Positions 1 through 9,641 are shown, numbered from the stretch's first letter. The stretch: DNA of 64,000 nucleotides from an uncultured Roseibium sp. (GCF_947494555.1 NZ_CANLVF010000002.1:1116001-1180000), one strand, 5' to 3'. Notes: generated from the sequence alone by a model not told the origin. Numbers and translations are program-made.

Positions 1-139
1 GCGTTATCGTTGCTAGAAAAATGGGGGAATACTGGAGTGTATCGGAGTGCCGCGGATCACACTCAAATTCGGGTAGTGAGCGCTGGAGCACGTTCCAAAA
101 GATCAAGGTCGGCTCGGGGGGCAGCGAATAGCTGCAATC

Positions 140-637
140 TTATTCGAACGCTTTGCGGGGCTCCAGCGATGCCGGGTCGCGCCACCTATCTGGTCGCAAA
201 GTGCTTCGTTCGCTTCGATATTTTGCAAGATTTTGCGCGGAAGTGACCTGGACTGATGTGCCGTGCAATTCAATTGCTGTTTCGACAGCCAACGGAGAGT
301 GCCGATAAAACCGCGTATCACCCCAAAAGTCCGTCGCTAGACCGACCCTCGATTCTCGCACGAGAATTATCTCGCACATGACATCCCGGCAGAGGAAGGC
401 TCTCTTGTGTTTGAACCTCTTGCCCGGAATTTCCTGAAAGGCAGTCGTGGCGTCGGCAGTCACCGTGTCGAGACTATCAAAATTCTCTGCCACAAGGAGC
501 AGGTCGATATCGCTATGGCACCACGCTTCTTGCAGTCCAAGAAGCTCTTCCGCCCACCCGCCGAACACGACACAATCAAAGCCCTTGTCATGCAGGCTGG
601 AGAGCAACCAGCCCAACAGCGATCTTGTGTTTGCCAT
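140..637 (-). CDS. Small nucleotidyltransferase-fold protein
   Basis: 165 residues. The N-terminal half has the nucleotidyltransferase signature: a glycine-rich turn (GGWAEELLG, residues 26-34) followed by SDIDLLL (residues 42-48), whose two aspartates, D43 and D45, would bind metal. The arrangement resembles the small aminoglycoside or lincosamide adenylyltransferase and MNT families, but the substrate cannot be told from sequence. It starts 16 bases after the glnE stop codon on the same strand, so read-through from glnE is plausible. The C-terminal 30 residues are basic and low in secondary-structure signal, and a frameshift near the end cannot be excluded. Fold call moderately sure; any resistance function would be a guess. 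Confidence 0.65.
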   Translation of the reverse strand: MANTRSLLGWLLSSLHDKGFDCVVFGGWAEELLGLQEAWCHSDIDLLLVAENFDSLDTVTADATTAFQEIPGKRFKHKRAFLCRDVMCEIILVRESRVGLATDFWGDTRFYRHSPLAVETAIELHGTSVQVTSAQNLAKYRSERSTLRPDRWRDPASLEPRKAFE

Positions 638-653
638 GGTCCGTCACTCGACT

Positions 654-3647
654 TCAGCTTTCGACCAACTCAACTTCGCCGATCAGCTCCACAAACACCT
701 GCCGCACCCTTGCCTGTAGGTCGGCAAGTTCCATCTCAAGGCGCGTAAATGTGGGGCTGCCGGACGCCTGAACGAGAAGATCAAGAACGCCGCGGGGCGC
801 TTCGGCAGGCTTAAAACTTCCCGATAACGTAAGCCGCAACACCTGCGTCAGGCGCTGATACATGCGAAGCGCTTCCAGCAGCACGCCTGCGTCGCCGGGG
901 TCGATGCAGTCATTGTCGCGCAAACGCTCCAGGGCATCTTCGGTTCCCTGTGCGAGGACGTTGGGAGTGTCCTGGGCATTTACGAGTTGCAGGTACTGGG
1001 CGATGAACTCGATATCGACAAGCCCCCCGGCAACCTGCTTCATGTCCCAAATGTCCTTCGTGCCCTTTTCCTTCTCGATCCGCGCCCGCATGGAGCGCAC
1101 ATCGTTGGCGAGCTTTGCACTGTCGCGCGGCTGGATAAGCGTTTCCGATATGTTGTCAGAGATTTTCTGCGCGAACTCCGGTGTCGTTGAGGCGATAACC
1201 CTTGCCCGCGTCAGGGCCATGTGCTCCCAGGTCCAGGCATCCTTTTTCTGATAGGAGATAAATCCACCCAGGTTGGTCGCAAGCGGACCAGCGTTGCCGG
1301 AGGGGCGCAGGCGGAAATCAACTTCGTAAAGCGATCCTTCCGCCGTCGGCGCGGACAATGCGGTCACCAGGCGCTGCGTCAGGCGAATGTAATATTGCGA
1401 GATGGCAAGCGGTCTCTTGCCGTCCGACTGTTTGGCGTCCTCCGGTGCTTCGTAAAGAAGTATCAGATCCAGATCGGACGACGCGGTCATTTCGCGTCCG
1501 CCCAGTTTACCCATCGCTATAACCGCGACATCGCCGCCGGGGACCAAACCATGGGTTTCACCAACGTGTTTGATCACCTGCGTCAGAAGCCGTCCGACGA
1601 CAACTTCGGCAAGCCTGGCAAACGCGAATCCGACCCGGTCAGCCGACAGCGTGTCAGATATCAGCCGCAGCCCGATCAGAAACTGCTGTTCCTGCGCAAA
1701 GATACGTGCCCGGTCGAGCGCTTCTTCGTAAAACCGCGCCTGCGCCAACGTCCGGTCCAGCCCGACCCGAAACTCTTCCACACTCGGCATCGCGCCGAAA
1801 AAGGCCGGATCCAGAACCGCGTCCAGAACATGTACGCGTTTGGAAACGGTTTCGGCCATGCGCGGCGCGGCACCCATCGTGGTTGCCAGCAAAGTCAGCA
1901 ACTGCGGGTTGGACCTCAGAAGCGAAAAAAGCTGCACGCCGGCCGGCAGTTTTGACAGGAAGCTGTCGAAAGCGACAAGGGCGGCATCGGCATTGTCGGT
2001 TGCCGCAAGCGCCCCGATCAGCGTGGGATGCATTTCGGTAAGCCGCTCACGCGACTTTGTCGACCGCGTGCAAGGATATCGGCCGAAATGCCAGGATTTT
2101 ACGATGCTGGCGGCCTCGCCGGGATTTTTGAAGCCAAGTCTAGCAAGCGTTTCCAGCGTGCCCGGATCGTGATCGTCACCGGTGAAGACAAGATTGCCGA
2201 GTTCAGACGACAGTCCGGGCTCATCTTCAAACAGTTCGGAATAGTGTTTCTGAACCTTTTGCATATGCCCCAGGAATTCCTGTTCAAATCCCTCCAGCTT
2301 GTCGAAGCCCATCAGCGCTGCGACGCGCATCAGGCCCTCATTGTCTTTCGGCAGAAGCTGTGTCTGCTCATCGTTCAGCATTTGAATGCGATGCTCGACA
2401 TTCCTGAGAAAAATGTAGGCGTCGCGCATTTCGTCACGTGTCTTCAGCCGGATCCAGTCGGCGTTGCTCAGCGCGTTCAGCATGTCGAGCGTGCGCCTTC
2501 CACGCAGTGCGGGATTGCGCCCGCCCGCGATCAGCTGTTGCGTCTGGACAAAGAACTCAACCTCCCGGATGCCGCCACGACCCAGTTTGACGTTATGTCC
2601 TGCAACTGCGAGCGCACCGTGTCCCTTGTGCATGTGGATCTGCCGCTTGATCGACTGCACATCTGCAATCGCTGCAAAATCAAGGTACTTGCGCCAGATG
2701 AAGGGAACGATTTCATGCAGGAACGCCTCGCCGGCGGGTATGTCGCCCGCACAAGCCCGCGCCTTGATCAAGGCCGCGCGCTCCCAGTTCTGGCCGAGCG
2801 ATTCATAGTAGACCAGGGCCGCAGGAACAGACATCGCCAGGGGTGTCGCACCCGGATCGGGACGAAGGCGAAGATCCGTTCTGAAAACATACCCGTCGGC
2901 TGTGCGATCCTGTAGAATTTTGACCAGACGCCGGGTCAGTCGCACGAATTCCACCGGGGCTTCCGCGTTCGCCGTCATGGGGGCCTTGTCGGGGTCATAA
3001 AGAACGATGAGATCGATGTCTGAGGAATAATTGAGTTCGTTCGCTCCGTGCTTTCCCATGGCCAGGACAATCAGGCCGCTGTCCAGATCCGGGTTTTCGG
3101 GATCCTTCGGCTCAAACTTGTTCCGCCGCACAAGATCGCTCAGGCAAAAGCGGATCGCTGCCGTGAGCGCGGCATCTGCAAAGCCCGCCAGCGCGTATGT
3201 GACCTGGTCGAGATCGATCGCATCGCCGATATCCGCAAGCCCGAGTGTCAGCGCAAGATCGTGTTTTTGACGTCGCAGCACGCGCATGATGCCGTCCTCG
3301 TCATCTGCACGTGCCGCCTTTGCCGAGGACAAGAGCCGTTTTATGCGACCTTCCGGCGCCTCGTTCAGGATGCTGAGCAGCCTTGGCGGATCAGCGAGGA
3401 TCAGGTCCCGCAGATAAGACGAATTTCCAAGAACCCCTTCTACGAACCGATTGATGTCCGGCTGGGTCTGAAAAAGCTCATCGAGCGCAGTTCCCGCGGT
3501 TTCATCGTCCAGAAGATCTTTTCGAAAAAGAGCGGCCCTTTCCGGGTCAGGCGCTTGCGGGATCGTCCGAATTCGATCCGCGAGGCGCTTCCTCGGTTCA
3601 TCGGTCTCCGTCGGCCTCCCCTGCCTTGCCGGAATAATCTTCTCCAT
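654..3647 (-). CDS. glnE: Bifunctional glutamine synthetase adenylyltransferase/deadenylase
   Basis: 997 residues, the usual GlnE length. The enzyme adenylylates and de-adenylylates glutamine synthetase (GlnA) in response to PII and glutamine. Two nucleotidyltransferase domains are visible: SSDIDLIVLYD near residue 208 and SSDLDLILLYE near residue 723, each preceded by a MGKxG turn and followed by a helical domain; the first domain normally deadenylylates and the second adenylylates. The longest frame begins at 3764, but the ATG at 3647 has a GCAGGAG ribosome site 6 bases upstream and leaves a typical N-terminus, so it is preferred. The gene overlaps the upstream kinase by 50 bases, which suggests translational coupling. 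The order degP, regulator, kinase, glnE is familiar from rhizobia. Confidence 0.95.
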   Translation of the reverse strand: MEKIIPARQGRPTETDEPRKRLADRIRTIPQAPDPERAALFRKDLLDDETAGTALDELFQTQPDINRFVEGVLGNSSYLRDLILADPPRLLSILNEAPEGRIKRLLSSAKAARADDEDGIMRVLRRQKHDLALTLGLADIGDAIDLDQVTYALAGFADAALTAAIRFCLSDLVRRNKFEPKDPENPDLDSGLIVLAMGKHGANELNYSSDIDLIVLYDPDKAPMTANAEAPVEFVRLTRRLVKILQDRTADGYVFRTDLRLRPDPGATPLAMSVPAALVYYESLGQNWERAALIKARACAGDIPAGEAFLHEIVPFIWRKYLDFAAIADVQSIKRQIHMHKGHGALAVAGHNVKLGRGGIREVEFFVQTQQLIAGGRNPALRGRRTLDMLNALSNADWIRLKTRDEMRDAYIFLRNVEHRIQMLNDEQTQLLPKDNEGLMRVAALMGFDKLEGFEQEFLGHMQKVQKHYSELFEDEPGLSSELGNLVFTGDDHDPGTLETLARLGFKNPGEAASIVKSWHFGRYPCTRSTKSRERLTEMHPTLIGALAATDNADAALVAFDSFLSKLPAGVQLFSLLRSNPQLLTLLATTMGAAPRMAETVSKRVHVLDAVLDPAFFGAMPSVEEFRVGLDRTLAQARFYEEALDRARIFAQEQQFLIGLRLISDTLSADRVGFAFARLAEVVVGRLLTQVIKHVGETHGLVPGGDVAVIAMGKLGGREMTASSDLDLILLYEAPEDAKQSDGKRPLAISQYYIRLTQRLVTALSAPTAEGSLYEVDFRLRPSGNAGPLATNLGGFISYQKKDAWTWEHMALTRARVIASTTPEFAQKISDNISETLIQPRDSAKLANDVRSMRARIEKEKGTKDIWDMKQVAGGLVDIEFIAQYLQLVNAQDTPNVLAQGTEDALERLRDNDCIDPGDAGVLLEALRMYQRLTQVLRLTLSGSFKPAEAPRGVLDLLVQASGSPTFTRLEMELADLQARVRQVFVELIGEVELVES

Positions 3648-5058
3648 ACCCGCTCCTGCTGCTTTCCGGCGACACAGACGCCAGATCAATCTGGACCGAA
3701 AGTCCCGGATCTTCATTTTTGAAGCGCAAGTCTCCGCCATGCAAGCGGGCAACAGCCTTGACAAGGCTCAATCCCAATCCGGTTCCCGGCTCGGATCTGC
3801 TTTCCTCGAGCCGAACGAAACGGTCGACAATGCGCTCGTGATCCTCTTCCGGGATACCGGGGCCATTGTCAGATACGGTCAGAACCACACGTCCGTTTTC
3901 TTCCGCAGCGGACAGACGCAGCCGCATTTCCCCTTCTTCCGGCCGTCCATATTTCAGGGTATTTTCGACAAGATTGACGAGCACCTGGCTGATTAGGTCC
4001 CTGTTGCAGACTGCCTTCAGATCTGCGGGCACAGATGTCTCTATCTGTCCGCCCTCGTCCTCTATCAAAGGTTCGTAGAGTTCCGCGACCTCCGCAACGA
4101 TCCTGTTCAGATCCACCGGTTCCATCACCGAACCGGGTGCCATGGATTCCACACGCGCGATCCTCAGCAGCGCGTTGAAGATCCTGAGAAGATGATCCGT
4201 TTCACTGAGCGTGCTTTCCAATGCGCCGCGATACCCCTCCTCCCCCCGCGCGTCGCGCAGGGCTGTCTCAATGCGTGTTTGCAGCCTGGTCAGCGGCGTT
4301 TTCAGGTCATGCGCGATATTGTCGGTGACATCCTTCATCGACTGCATAAGAAGTTCGATCCGGTCCAGCATATCGTTCAGGTTCACGGCCAGACGGTCGA
4401 ACTCGTCATTTGTCCCCGTGAGAGAAAGGCGTTCGGAAAGATCCCCGTTCATGATCATGCGGCTTGACGCGGAAATATCATCGATACGCTTCATGACCCT
4501 CCGGCTGACAAAGAGCCACGTGATCGCGGCCATGACTACGACGACGACGAGCCAGAGGCGCAACGCATTCGCAAGGAGATTAGAGAATCTGAGCTGGTCG
4601 CCAAGATCCCGGCCTACCAGCAACCGGAAACCACCACGCAATTCGAACGTCCGGACCATCGCCTGACGCTCGACATCCTCCGTTCCCTGCCCCAAAAGCG
4701 TGTAACGGACACGTCTCAGCCCACCATCGGCTTCTTCCAACACGACGGTCGGCAGCCGGGCGATGTTTCCGACCAATGCATTTCCGGAAAAGTCGACCAG
4801 CAAATAGAGGCTCGCGTCAGGATGACGCGTGCGATCGTCAATTGCTTCGACAAGGTTGCGGATGCCACCGCGCACATAGACGTCAGCAAGACCCTTGAGT
4901 TCGGCATCCACCGCCTGAACCACCTGTTCAGACATGAGATTGTCCGTGCTCTCCGATACGTAGACGACGAGCACCCCCGACATGACTGTGAAAACAGCTA
5001 TGTAGAGCAGCGACAGCTTGAAGGCTGTTGTACGGACAAATCTAGTGAGCCGCGTCAC
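3598..5058 (-). CDS. Sensor histidine kinase, OmpR-system partner
   Basis: About 486 residues from a GTG at 5058, which overlaps the response-regulator stop by 17 bases; a longer frame reaches 5127. One membrane helix follows the start (SLLYIAVFTVMSGVLVVYV), then a periplasmic region of about 120 residues, a second helix (LWLVVVVVMAAITWLF), a HAMP segment, a HisKA domain with the phospho-acceptor in HDLKTPLTRL, and a HATPase with an N box (NLVENTLKYG), G1 (DNGPGIP) and G2 (GTGLGLSLV). It should phosphorylate the regulator encoded immediately upstream. The signal sensed is unknown. Position between degP and glnE suggests an envelope-stress link, which is inference. Confidence 0.88.
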   Translation of the reverse strand: MTRLTRFVRTTAFKLSLLYIAVFTVMSGVLVVYVSESTDNLMSEQVVQAVDAELKGLADVYVRGGIRNLVEAIDDRTRHPDASLYLLVDFSGNALVGNIARLPTVVLEEADGGLRRVRYTLLGQGTEDVERQAMVRTFELRGGFRLLVGRDLGDQLRFSNLLANALRLWLVVVVVMAAITWLFVSRRVMKRIDDISASSRMIMNGDLSERLSLTGTNDEFDRLAVNLNDMLDRIELLMQSMKDVTDNIAHDLKTPLTRLQTRIETALRDARGEEGYRGALESTLSETDHLLRIFNALLRIARVESMAPGSVMEPVDLNRIVAEVAELYEPLIEDEGGQIETSVPADLKAVCNRDLISQVLVNLVENTLKYGRPEEGEMRLRLSAAEENGRVVLTVSDNGPGIPEEDHERIVDRFVRLEESRSEPGTGLGLSLVKAVARLHGGDLRFKNEDPGLSVQIDLASVSPESSRSGYGEDYSGKAGEADGDR

Positions 5059-5728
5059 GGATCGTGTACCCGGCACCCCGGATGGTATGCAGGAGAGGCG
5101 TTTCGAACCCTTTGTCGATCTTGCCACGCAGACGCGAGATGTGGACGTCGATCACGTTGGTCTGCGGATCGAAATGATATTCCCAGACATTTTCCAGCAG
5201 CATTGTGCGCGTGACGACCTGACCGGCATGCTGCATCAGGTATTCAAGCAGGCGGAACTCGCGTGGCTGCAGGGGAATTTCCGTTTCGCCGCGACGACAG
5301 GAATGCGCCATGCGGTCGAGAATCAGATCACCAACGGTGTAGGTTGTTTCAACCTGGCTGGCTGATTTTGGCCGCCGCGCCAGGGCTTCGACGCGTGCCT
5401 GCAATTCGGTGAAGGCGTATGGCTTTGGAAGATAGTCGTCGCCGCCGGCCTTGAGGCCCTTGACGCGATCATCGACCTGCCCGAGCGCGGACAGGATCAA
5501 GACGGGCGTGTGGTTCTTCTCGCTCCGCAATTCCTGAATGATCGAAAGACCGTCCATTTTCGGCAGCATCCGGTCGACAATTAATATGTCGTAGGTGCTG
5601 TTCAAAGACATCTCCAGACCGGTTTGACCGTCTGCAGCATGGTCTGCCGTGTGACCGAGTTCACTCAATCCCTTGACGAGATAGCTCGCCGCTTCAGGAT
5701 CGTCTTCGATAACAAGAATCCGCAACAT
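5042..5728 (-). CDS. OmpR-family response regulator
   Basis: 228 residues with a receiver domain (acidic pair EDD at residues 8-10, phospho-acceptor D in LIVDRMLPKMDG near residue 52, lysine in LPKPYAF) and a C-terminal winged helix ending in VIDVHISRLRGKID and TIRGAGYTI, typical of the OmpR/PhoB class. It is transcribed just ahead of its kinase, with overlapping ends. It lies 190 bases downstream of degP, separated by two strong stem-loops, so it may have its own promoter or be expressed at a lower level than degP. The family resembles CusR and the uncharacterised regulator found beside degP in rhizobia. Confidence 0.9.
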   Translation of the reverse strand: MLRILVIEDDPEAASYLVKGLSELGHTADHAADGQTGLEMSLNSTYDILIVDRMLPKMDGLSIIQELRSEKNHTPVLILSALGQVDDRVKGLKAGGDDYLPKPYAFTELQARVEALARRPKSASQVETTYTVGDLILDRMAHSCRRGETEIPLQPREFRLLEYLMQHAGQVVTRTMLLENVWEYHFDPQTNVIDVHISRLRGKIDKGFETPLLHTIRGAGYTIRDAAH

Positions 5729-5766
5729 TCCATCCTTTTACATTGAGTTGCCCCGAAATGGAATGG

Positions 5767-5802
5767 CTGGCGGCGGCGATGGATGTGAGGCGCCGCCGCC
5801 AG
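5767..5802. repeat. Perfect 12-bp inverted repeat, degP-regulator gap
   Basis: Left arm CTGGCGGCGGCG (5767-5778) pairs perfectly with CGCCGCCGCCAG (5791-5802) around a 12-base loop. It lies 39 bases upstream of the response-regulator start on the minus strand. No T-run follows on either strand, so it is not a standard intrinsic terminator. It may attenuate read-through or stabilise a processed degP message. Confidence 0.75.
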
Positions 5803-5884
5803 TCTGGCTGGGTTTACGGGCGAAACCCATGGCGAAGACCGGCCCGTCGGGGGTTGGGGGCAGAGGGCAAGCCGGTCCCGCCAG

Positions 5885-5918
5885 TCAGGTCCCGGTTCAA
5901 AATCGAACCGGGTCCTGA
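5885..5918 (-). terminator. degP: Stem-loop abutting the degP stop codon
   Basis: A 14-bp stem with one mismatch (5885-5898 with 5905-5918, loop 5899-5904) starts at the base after the degP stop codon. The stem is GC-rich (GAACCGGG with CCCGGTTC at its core). No U tract follows, so it may act as an RNA 3'-end stabiliser or a weak terminator rather than a full stop. Confidence 0.5.
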
Positions 5919-7454
5919 TCAGGCCAGGTTCATGGGCAGAGCCACGAACCGGGTTGTGTTGTCGGTCTCGATCCGGAAGAGAACCGCCTTGCGGCCGTCG
6001 TTTTCCGCCTTTTCGAGCGCCTTGAGGACATCGTCGGCGGTCTCGATCTTCATGCCGGCGACTTCGAGGATGACATCACCTGTCGCGAGCCGCTTTTCAG
6101 CTGCCGGCCCGTCAGGATCGATTTCCGCGATAACGATGCCGTCGCCTTCAAGGCCGGCTTCAGCCTTGGTGGTGACAATCAGTCCGAGATCATCGAGGCT
6201 GGTCTTTGTGTCATCGACCTGTGGTTCTGCCACCGCTTCTGAAACCTGCTGCTGATCCTGCAGGCGTCCAAGCGTAACGGAGATGTCCTGCTGCTTTCCG
6301 TCGCGCCAGATCGTGACATCGACCTTGGTGTCAGGTTCGAATGCTGCAACGATCTTGGAGAGGTCACGCGGACCTTCCACGTTGGTGCCGTTGACAGCGA
6401 GAATGGTGTCGCCTGAGCGCAGGCCAGCCTTCTCAGCCGGGCTGTTTTCCTGCGCTTCCGCGACAATCGCGCCGCGGGCCTCATTGAGACCAAGGCTTTC
6501 CGCGATATCATCGGTAACGTTCTGGATCTGAACGCCGAGCCAACCACGGACGACTTTTCCGTCATCCTTTAGCTCCATGATGACATCTTGCGCGGTCGAA
6601 GCCGGGATTGCGAAAGCAATGCCGACATTGCCACCGGACGGCGAGAATATCGCCGCATTCACACCAATCACCTCACCATTCATGTTGAAGGCGGGTCCAC
6701 CGGAGTTGCCCCGGTTTACAGGTGCGTCAATCTGGATGAAATCGTCGTAAGGACCCGCGCCGATGTCGCGTCCGCGGGCAGACACGATACCTGCGGTCAC
6801 CGAACCGCCAAGGCCAAACGGGTTTCCGATCGCAACGGTCCATTCTCCGACCTGCGGAGCTTCATCCGCGAAGTCGACATAGGTGAAGTCCTCGCCGCCT
6901 TCGACTTTCAAAAGGGCCAGGTCAGTCCGCTTGTCCGCGCCGATCAGGGTCGCATTGTACTCATCGCCCTTTTGATCGATCACGGTGAATTCGGTGCCAC
7001 GGTCAATCACGTGATGGTTCGTAACGACAAATCCGTCCTTGGAGATGAAGAAGCCGGAACCCTGGGACATGCCATACTGGCGCGGTGAACGGCGCTGGTT
7101 CTGTCCCTCTTCACCGCCACGTCCGCCAAAGTCGCGGAAGAAGCGCTCGAACGGATGACCGTCCGGCGTGCCTTTGAAAAATTCTTCGAAGCCATTGCCA
7201 CCGTTGAAATTCATCATACGCGGCGCGGCGTCCTGCTTCACACGCACACTGACCACCGCCGGGCTCACCGTACGCACGACGTCAGAAAAGTCTGTCGGCG
7301 CCGCAGCATCAACACGCACCGGTTCGGCTTGCGCGAGCTGGCTCGGAACAAGGGTCTGAGCGGTTAGGGCACCGGCAGCGCCAAGTGCGACAACTCCAGC
7401 CAGCAATTTGGCGCGGCGGGACCGCAAAGGAGAGACTGACCCACGATTTTTCAT
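5919..7454 (-). CDS. degP: Periplasmic serine protease/chaperone DegP (Do family)
   Basis: 511 residues from the ATG at 7454, which has GAGGAAG upstream; the longer frame at 7502 lacks this. A signal sequence with a hydrophobic core (LLAGVVALGAAGALTAQTL) precedes the trypsin-like domain. The catalytic triad is visible as H148 (TNHHVID), D178 (RTDLALL) and S251 (GNSGGPAF). Two PDZ domains follow, the first starting at GWLGVQIQ and the second around GLIVTTKAEAG. DegP degrades or refolds misfolded envelope proteins. The stretch after the first domain rich in Phe, Gly and Arg is the usual LA-loop insertion. It lies upstream of a two-component pair on the same strand. Confidence 0.95.
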   Translation of the reverse strand: MKNRGSVSPLRSRRAKLLAGVVALGAAGALTAQTLVPSQLAQAEPVRVDAAAPTDFSDVVRTVSPAVVSVRVKQDAAPRMMNFNGGNGFEEFFKGTPDGHPFERFFRDFGGRGGEEGQNQRRSPRQYGMSQGSGFFISKDGFVVTNHHVIDRGTEFTVIDQKGDEYNATLIGADKRTDLALLKVEGGEDFTYVDFADEAPQVGEWTVAIGNPFGLGGSVTAGIVSARGRDIGAGPYDDFIQIDAPVNRGNSGGPAFNMNGEVIGVNAAIFSPSGGNVGIAFAIPASTAQDVIMELKDDGKVVRGWLGVQIQNVTDDIAESLGLNEARGAIVAEAQENSPAEKAGLRSGDTILAVNGTNVEGPRDLSKIVAAFEPDTKVDVTIWRDGKQQDISVTLGRLQDQQQVSEAVAEPQVDDTKTSLDDLGLIVTTKAEAGLEGDGIVIAEIDPDGPAAEKRLATGDVILEVAGMKIETADDVLKALEKAENDGRKAVLFRIETDNTTRFVALPMNLA

Positions 7455-7710
7455 ATTTTCTTCCTCTGTCGACATAACTATTGGAGGCCATGAATGAAGC
7501 ACGCAGGGACCTGCGCTTCTGGCTCAGGGAAGAAGGTAGGTAAGTCAGCCTTACCGTTGCCTGTCGGGGGAATTACAATTTCGTAACGTTCACTTCCGAC
7601 GATGCCGCCACGGGCAATGGACGGTGACGAACACTGTGCTTCGTTCTTGTTTTTATTGAATAATTTAGAAAACTATTTGAGAAGCTTTTTTCATAACATC
7701 AGGTTCAGTT

Positions 7711-8358
7711 TCAGCGTGGAAAAAAGGTTGCCTGGTCCCCTGCCCGCCAGGGCACCCACTTCGGCATCACGCTTTGAAACCTGTTCGACGCCTCGAACGA
7801 CTCGAGCCAGTTTTTCAGGGATTGCCAATCCTGGGCATCGAACCAGGCACGATCCGTATTTGCAAATTGGCGGACGAAAGGAAGGATCGCGAAATCCGCG
7901 ATTGTTGCCCGGGTGCCAAAGAGCCAGCCACCGTGCTCAAGACGTTCGTCCAACTCGACAAGAAAGCGAGATGCGGCCGAACGTTCCTCTTCTCGCAGAG
8001 CGTCCGGGTACCGTGTACTGTATTTGTAGCGATCAAGGTGCGTCTTGAACGAGCCGTCGCACTTTCCGATCAGCGCCAACATCTGCGCTGGCCCGCCCTG
8101 TTCAGACTGCAACCACCTGTCCGGGTCCGAGATCTCCAACGCCCATTGCATAATTTCAAGACTTTCGTCCAGAACCTCGTTGTCCAATTTCAAACACGGC
8201 ACTGTCGCGGTGGGCGAGGTCTTGAGGAAGTCGGGGGCCTTGTCCCGAAGGACGATTTCGCGAAGCTCCACAACCTGTCCGCTTGCCGCAATCGCAAGAC
8301 GGGCCCTGATCGCATAGGGGCAGCGGCGGAAGGAATACAGGATGGGTCGCGCACTCAT
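7711..8358 (-). CDS. Glutathione S-transferase family protein
   Basis: 215 residues from the ATG at 8358. The N-terminal thioredoxin-like domain opens with ILYSFRRCPYAIRARLA; the CPYA motif near residue 13 matches the cysteine-type active site of glutaredoxin-like GSTs. It includes the conserved cis-proline region (TATVPCL), and DESLEIMQWAL aligns with the ES(x)I glutathione-binding motif. An all-helical C-terminal domain follows (FGTRATIADFAILPFVRQF). Substrate unknown; it could also act as a thiol-transferase. It stands between degP and the divergent DUF2336 gene. Confidence 0.85.
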   Translation of the reverse strand: MSARPILYSFRRCPYAIRARLAIAASGQVVELREIVLRDKAPDFLKTSPTATVPCLKLDNEVLDESLEIMQWALEISDPDRWLQSEQGGPAQMLALIGKCDGSFKTHLDRYKYSTRYPDALREEERSAASRFLVELDERLEHGGWLFGTRATIADFAILPFVRQFANTDRAWFDAQDWQSLKNWLESFEASNRFQSVMPKWVPWRAGDQATFFPR

Positions 8359-8486
8359 GCCCGTCCCATGACGCAAGTCTCCGCAAAGGTCAACTGTACG
8401 CTTTGGTTGTATTTTATATACCTGAAGCTCTAATTTTCACGAGATGTAAAGGATATGCCCTGATACTGAACGCATAGGGTATCGAC

Positions 8487-9485
8487 ATGTCACAATCACT
8501 GCTTCAACTTGCCAAGGACAGTTCTTCAGAAAAGAAACATCAGCTCGCAGAGCATGTAACGGGACTACTTACGTCGCGTTCTGAAGAAGATAGCTCTCGA
8601 GAAACCGATCTTCTGAACAATATGCTTGAAGGGGTTTACGACTCCCTCGCCCCGGAAGCCAGGCAGAAAATGTCGGAACAGCTGGCAGAAGTGAAAGTGA
8701 CGTCCTCAAAACTGGCGGCAACTATGGCCAGTGACGAGCTGTCAATTGCGCATGCGATCCTAGAGCGCTCCAGATCCATCTCGGAAGACACACTGATCGA
8801 AATTGCCCAGACCAAGGACCAGGGCCACTTGCTGGCCATGGCAAAGCGCGATCACATCAGCAAGAAGCTCTCAAAGCGGCTGATCGAGCGTGGTGGCAAA
8901 GAAGTCAAACAGACGCTTGCTACAAATCTTGGTGCCGAACTCGAGATGCCGGTCTTTGAGGACCTGGTCAAAGAAATGCCGAAACAGCTCGGCGACCGGA
9001 TGCGTCACCTGCGCAAGTCCAACGAAGAGCTCATTGAGGACCTGTTCCGGGAAGACGGAGAAATCGCGTCGGGCGCGAAACTCGAGAAAAAGCCTTCAAA
9101 AATCAGCCCGAAGGCCTGGCTCGCCGGTATCCGGCTTGGCAAGACCAATTTGAACAAGGCCGTCTACCAGCTCTGCATTGAACACAACCTTCTGGACATC
9201 GTCGGTCTTCTGTCGGTGTTTTCAGACCTTGAGATGAAATACGTTCACAACCTGATGGTCCGCTTCGACGCAACAGGGATCGCGAGCGTGTGCCGGGCCA
9301 GCGGTATAGGCGCGCGCGAGTTCCAGGCAATCTGCAAGGAGCGCTGCAAGCACCTGAAATTCCCTGAAAGCACCGGCAGCAAGTGGCTCACCAACTACCA
9401 CATGCTGGACGACACCGACGCACGGCGGCTGATCGCCGTCATGAAAGTCAAACTGGAAAGCCGGCCTGCGCCAAAGGCAGCTTGA
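8487..9485 (+). CDS. DUF2336 protein, paralogue 1
   Basis: 332 residues, entirely helical in appearance, with HEAT-like repeats (DELSIAHAILERSRSISEDT, then LLAMAKRDHISKKLSKRLIERG). This matches the DUF2336 family, common in alphaproteobacteria and without a settled function; some members sit near signalling or surface genes. The N-terminus aligns without gaps with the second paralogue at 11777, which confirms the start. Compared with that paralogue it lacks about 30 residues after residue 150, roughly one helical repeat. The C-terminal domain (MVRFDATGIASVCRASGI) is well conserved between the two. No strong ribosome site is visible. Confidence 0.75.
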   Translation: MSQSLLQLAKDSSSEKKHQLAEHVTGLLTSRSEEDSSRETDLLNNMLEGVYDSLAPEARQKMSEQLAEVKVTSSKLAATMASDELSIAHAILERSRSISEDTLIEIAQTKDQGHLLAMAKRDHISKKLSKRLIERGGKEVKQTLATNLGAELEMPVFEDLVKEMPKQLGDRMRHLRKSNEELIEDLFREDGEIASGAKLEKKPSKISPKAWLAGIRLGKTNLNKAVYQLCIEHNLLDIVGLLSVFSDLEMKYVHNLMVRFDATGIASVCRASGIGAREFQAICKERCKHLKFPESTGSKWLTNYHMLDDTDARRLIAVMKVKLESRPAPKAA

Positions 9486-9605
9486 GATCACCACCGGACC
9501 AGCAATAATCCGCCCCGCCCGGCACCAGCACGATCGGCCGGTTTGGCTATCGCGCTCTTAACCGCGGCATACCGAATGCAAATCGACCGGTGTGGCCGAC
9601 AACCG

Positions 9606-9641
9606 AAAAAAGCACGGCCACAGTGGAACATGTGACCGTGC
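9606..9641 (-). terminator. Intrinsic terminator reading on the minus strand, no gene attached
   Basis: Stem 9612-9622 pairs with 9631-9641 (11 bp, one G-U pair when read on the minus strand, loop of 8). On the minus strand it is followed at once by six T residues (9611-9606). No credible minus-strand protein gene ends here, so it would terminate an unannotated transcript that starts between the stem and about 9900. The 420-base stretch 9486-9906 holds no other feature I can support. Confidence 0.6.

Noticed and set aside
10..246. 78-codon plus-strand frame at the window start
   Set aside because: It overlaps the end of the nucleotidyltransferase gene antisense and shows no domain or ribosome site; the first 139 bases hold nothing I can support.
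3648..3764. Longer N-terminus for glnE
   Set aside because: The added 39 residues are basic and cysteine-rich, overlap the kinase reading frame, and the internal ATG has a much better ribosome site.
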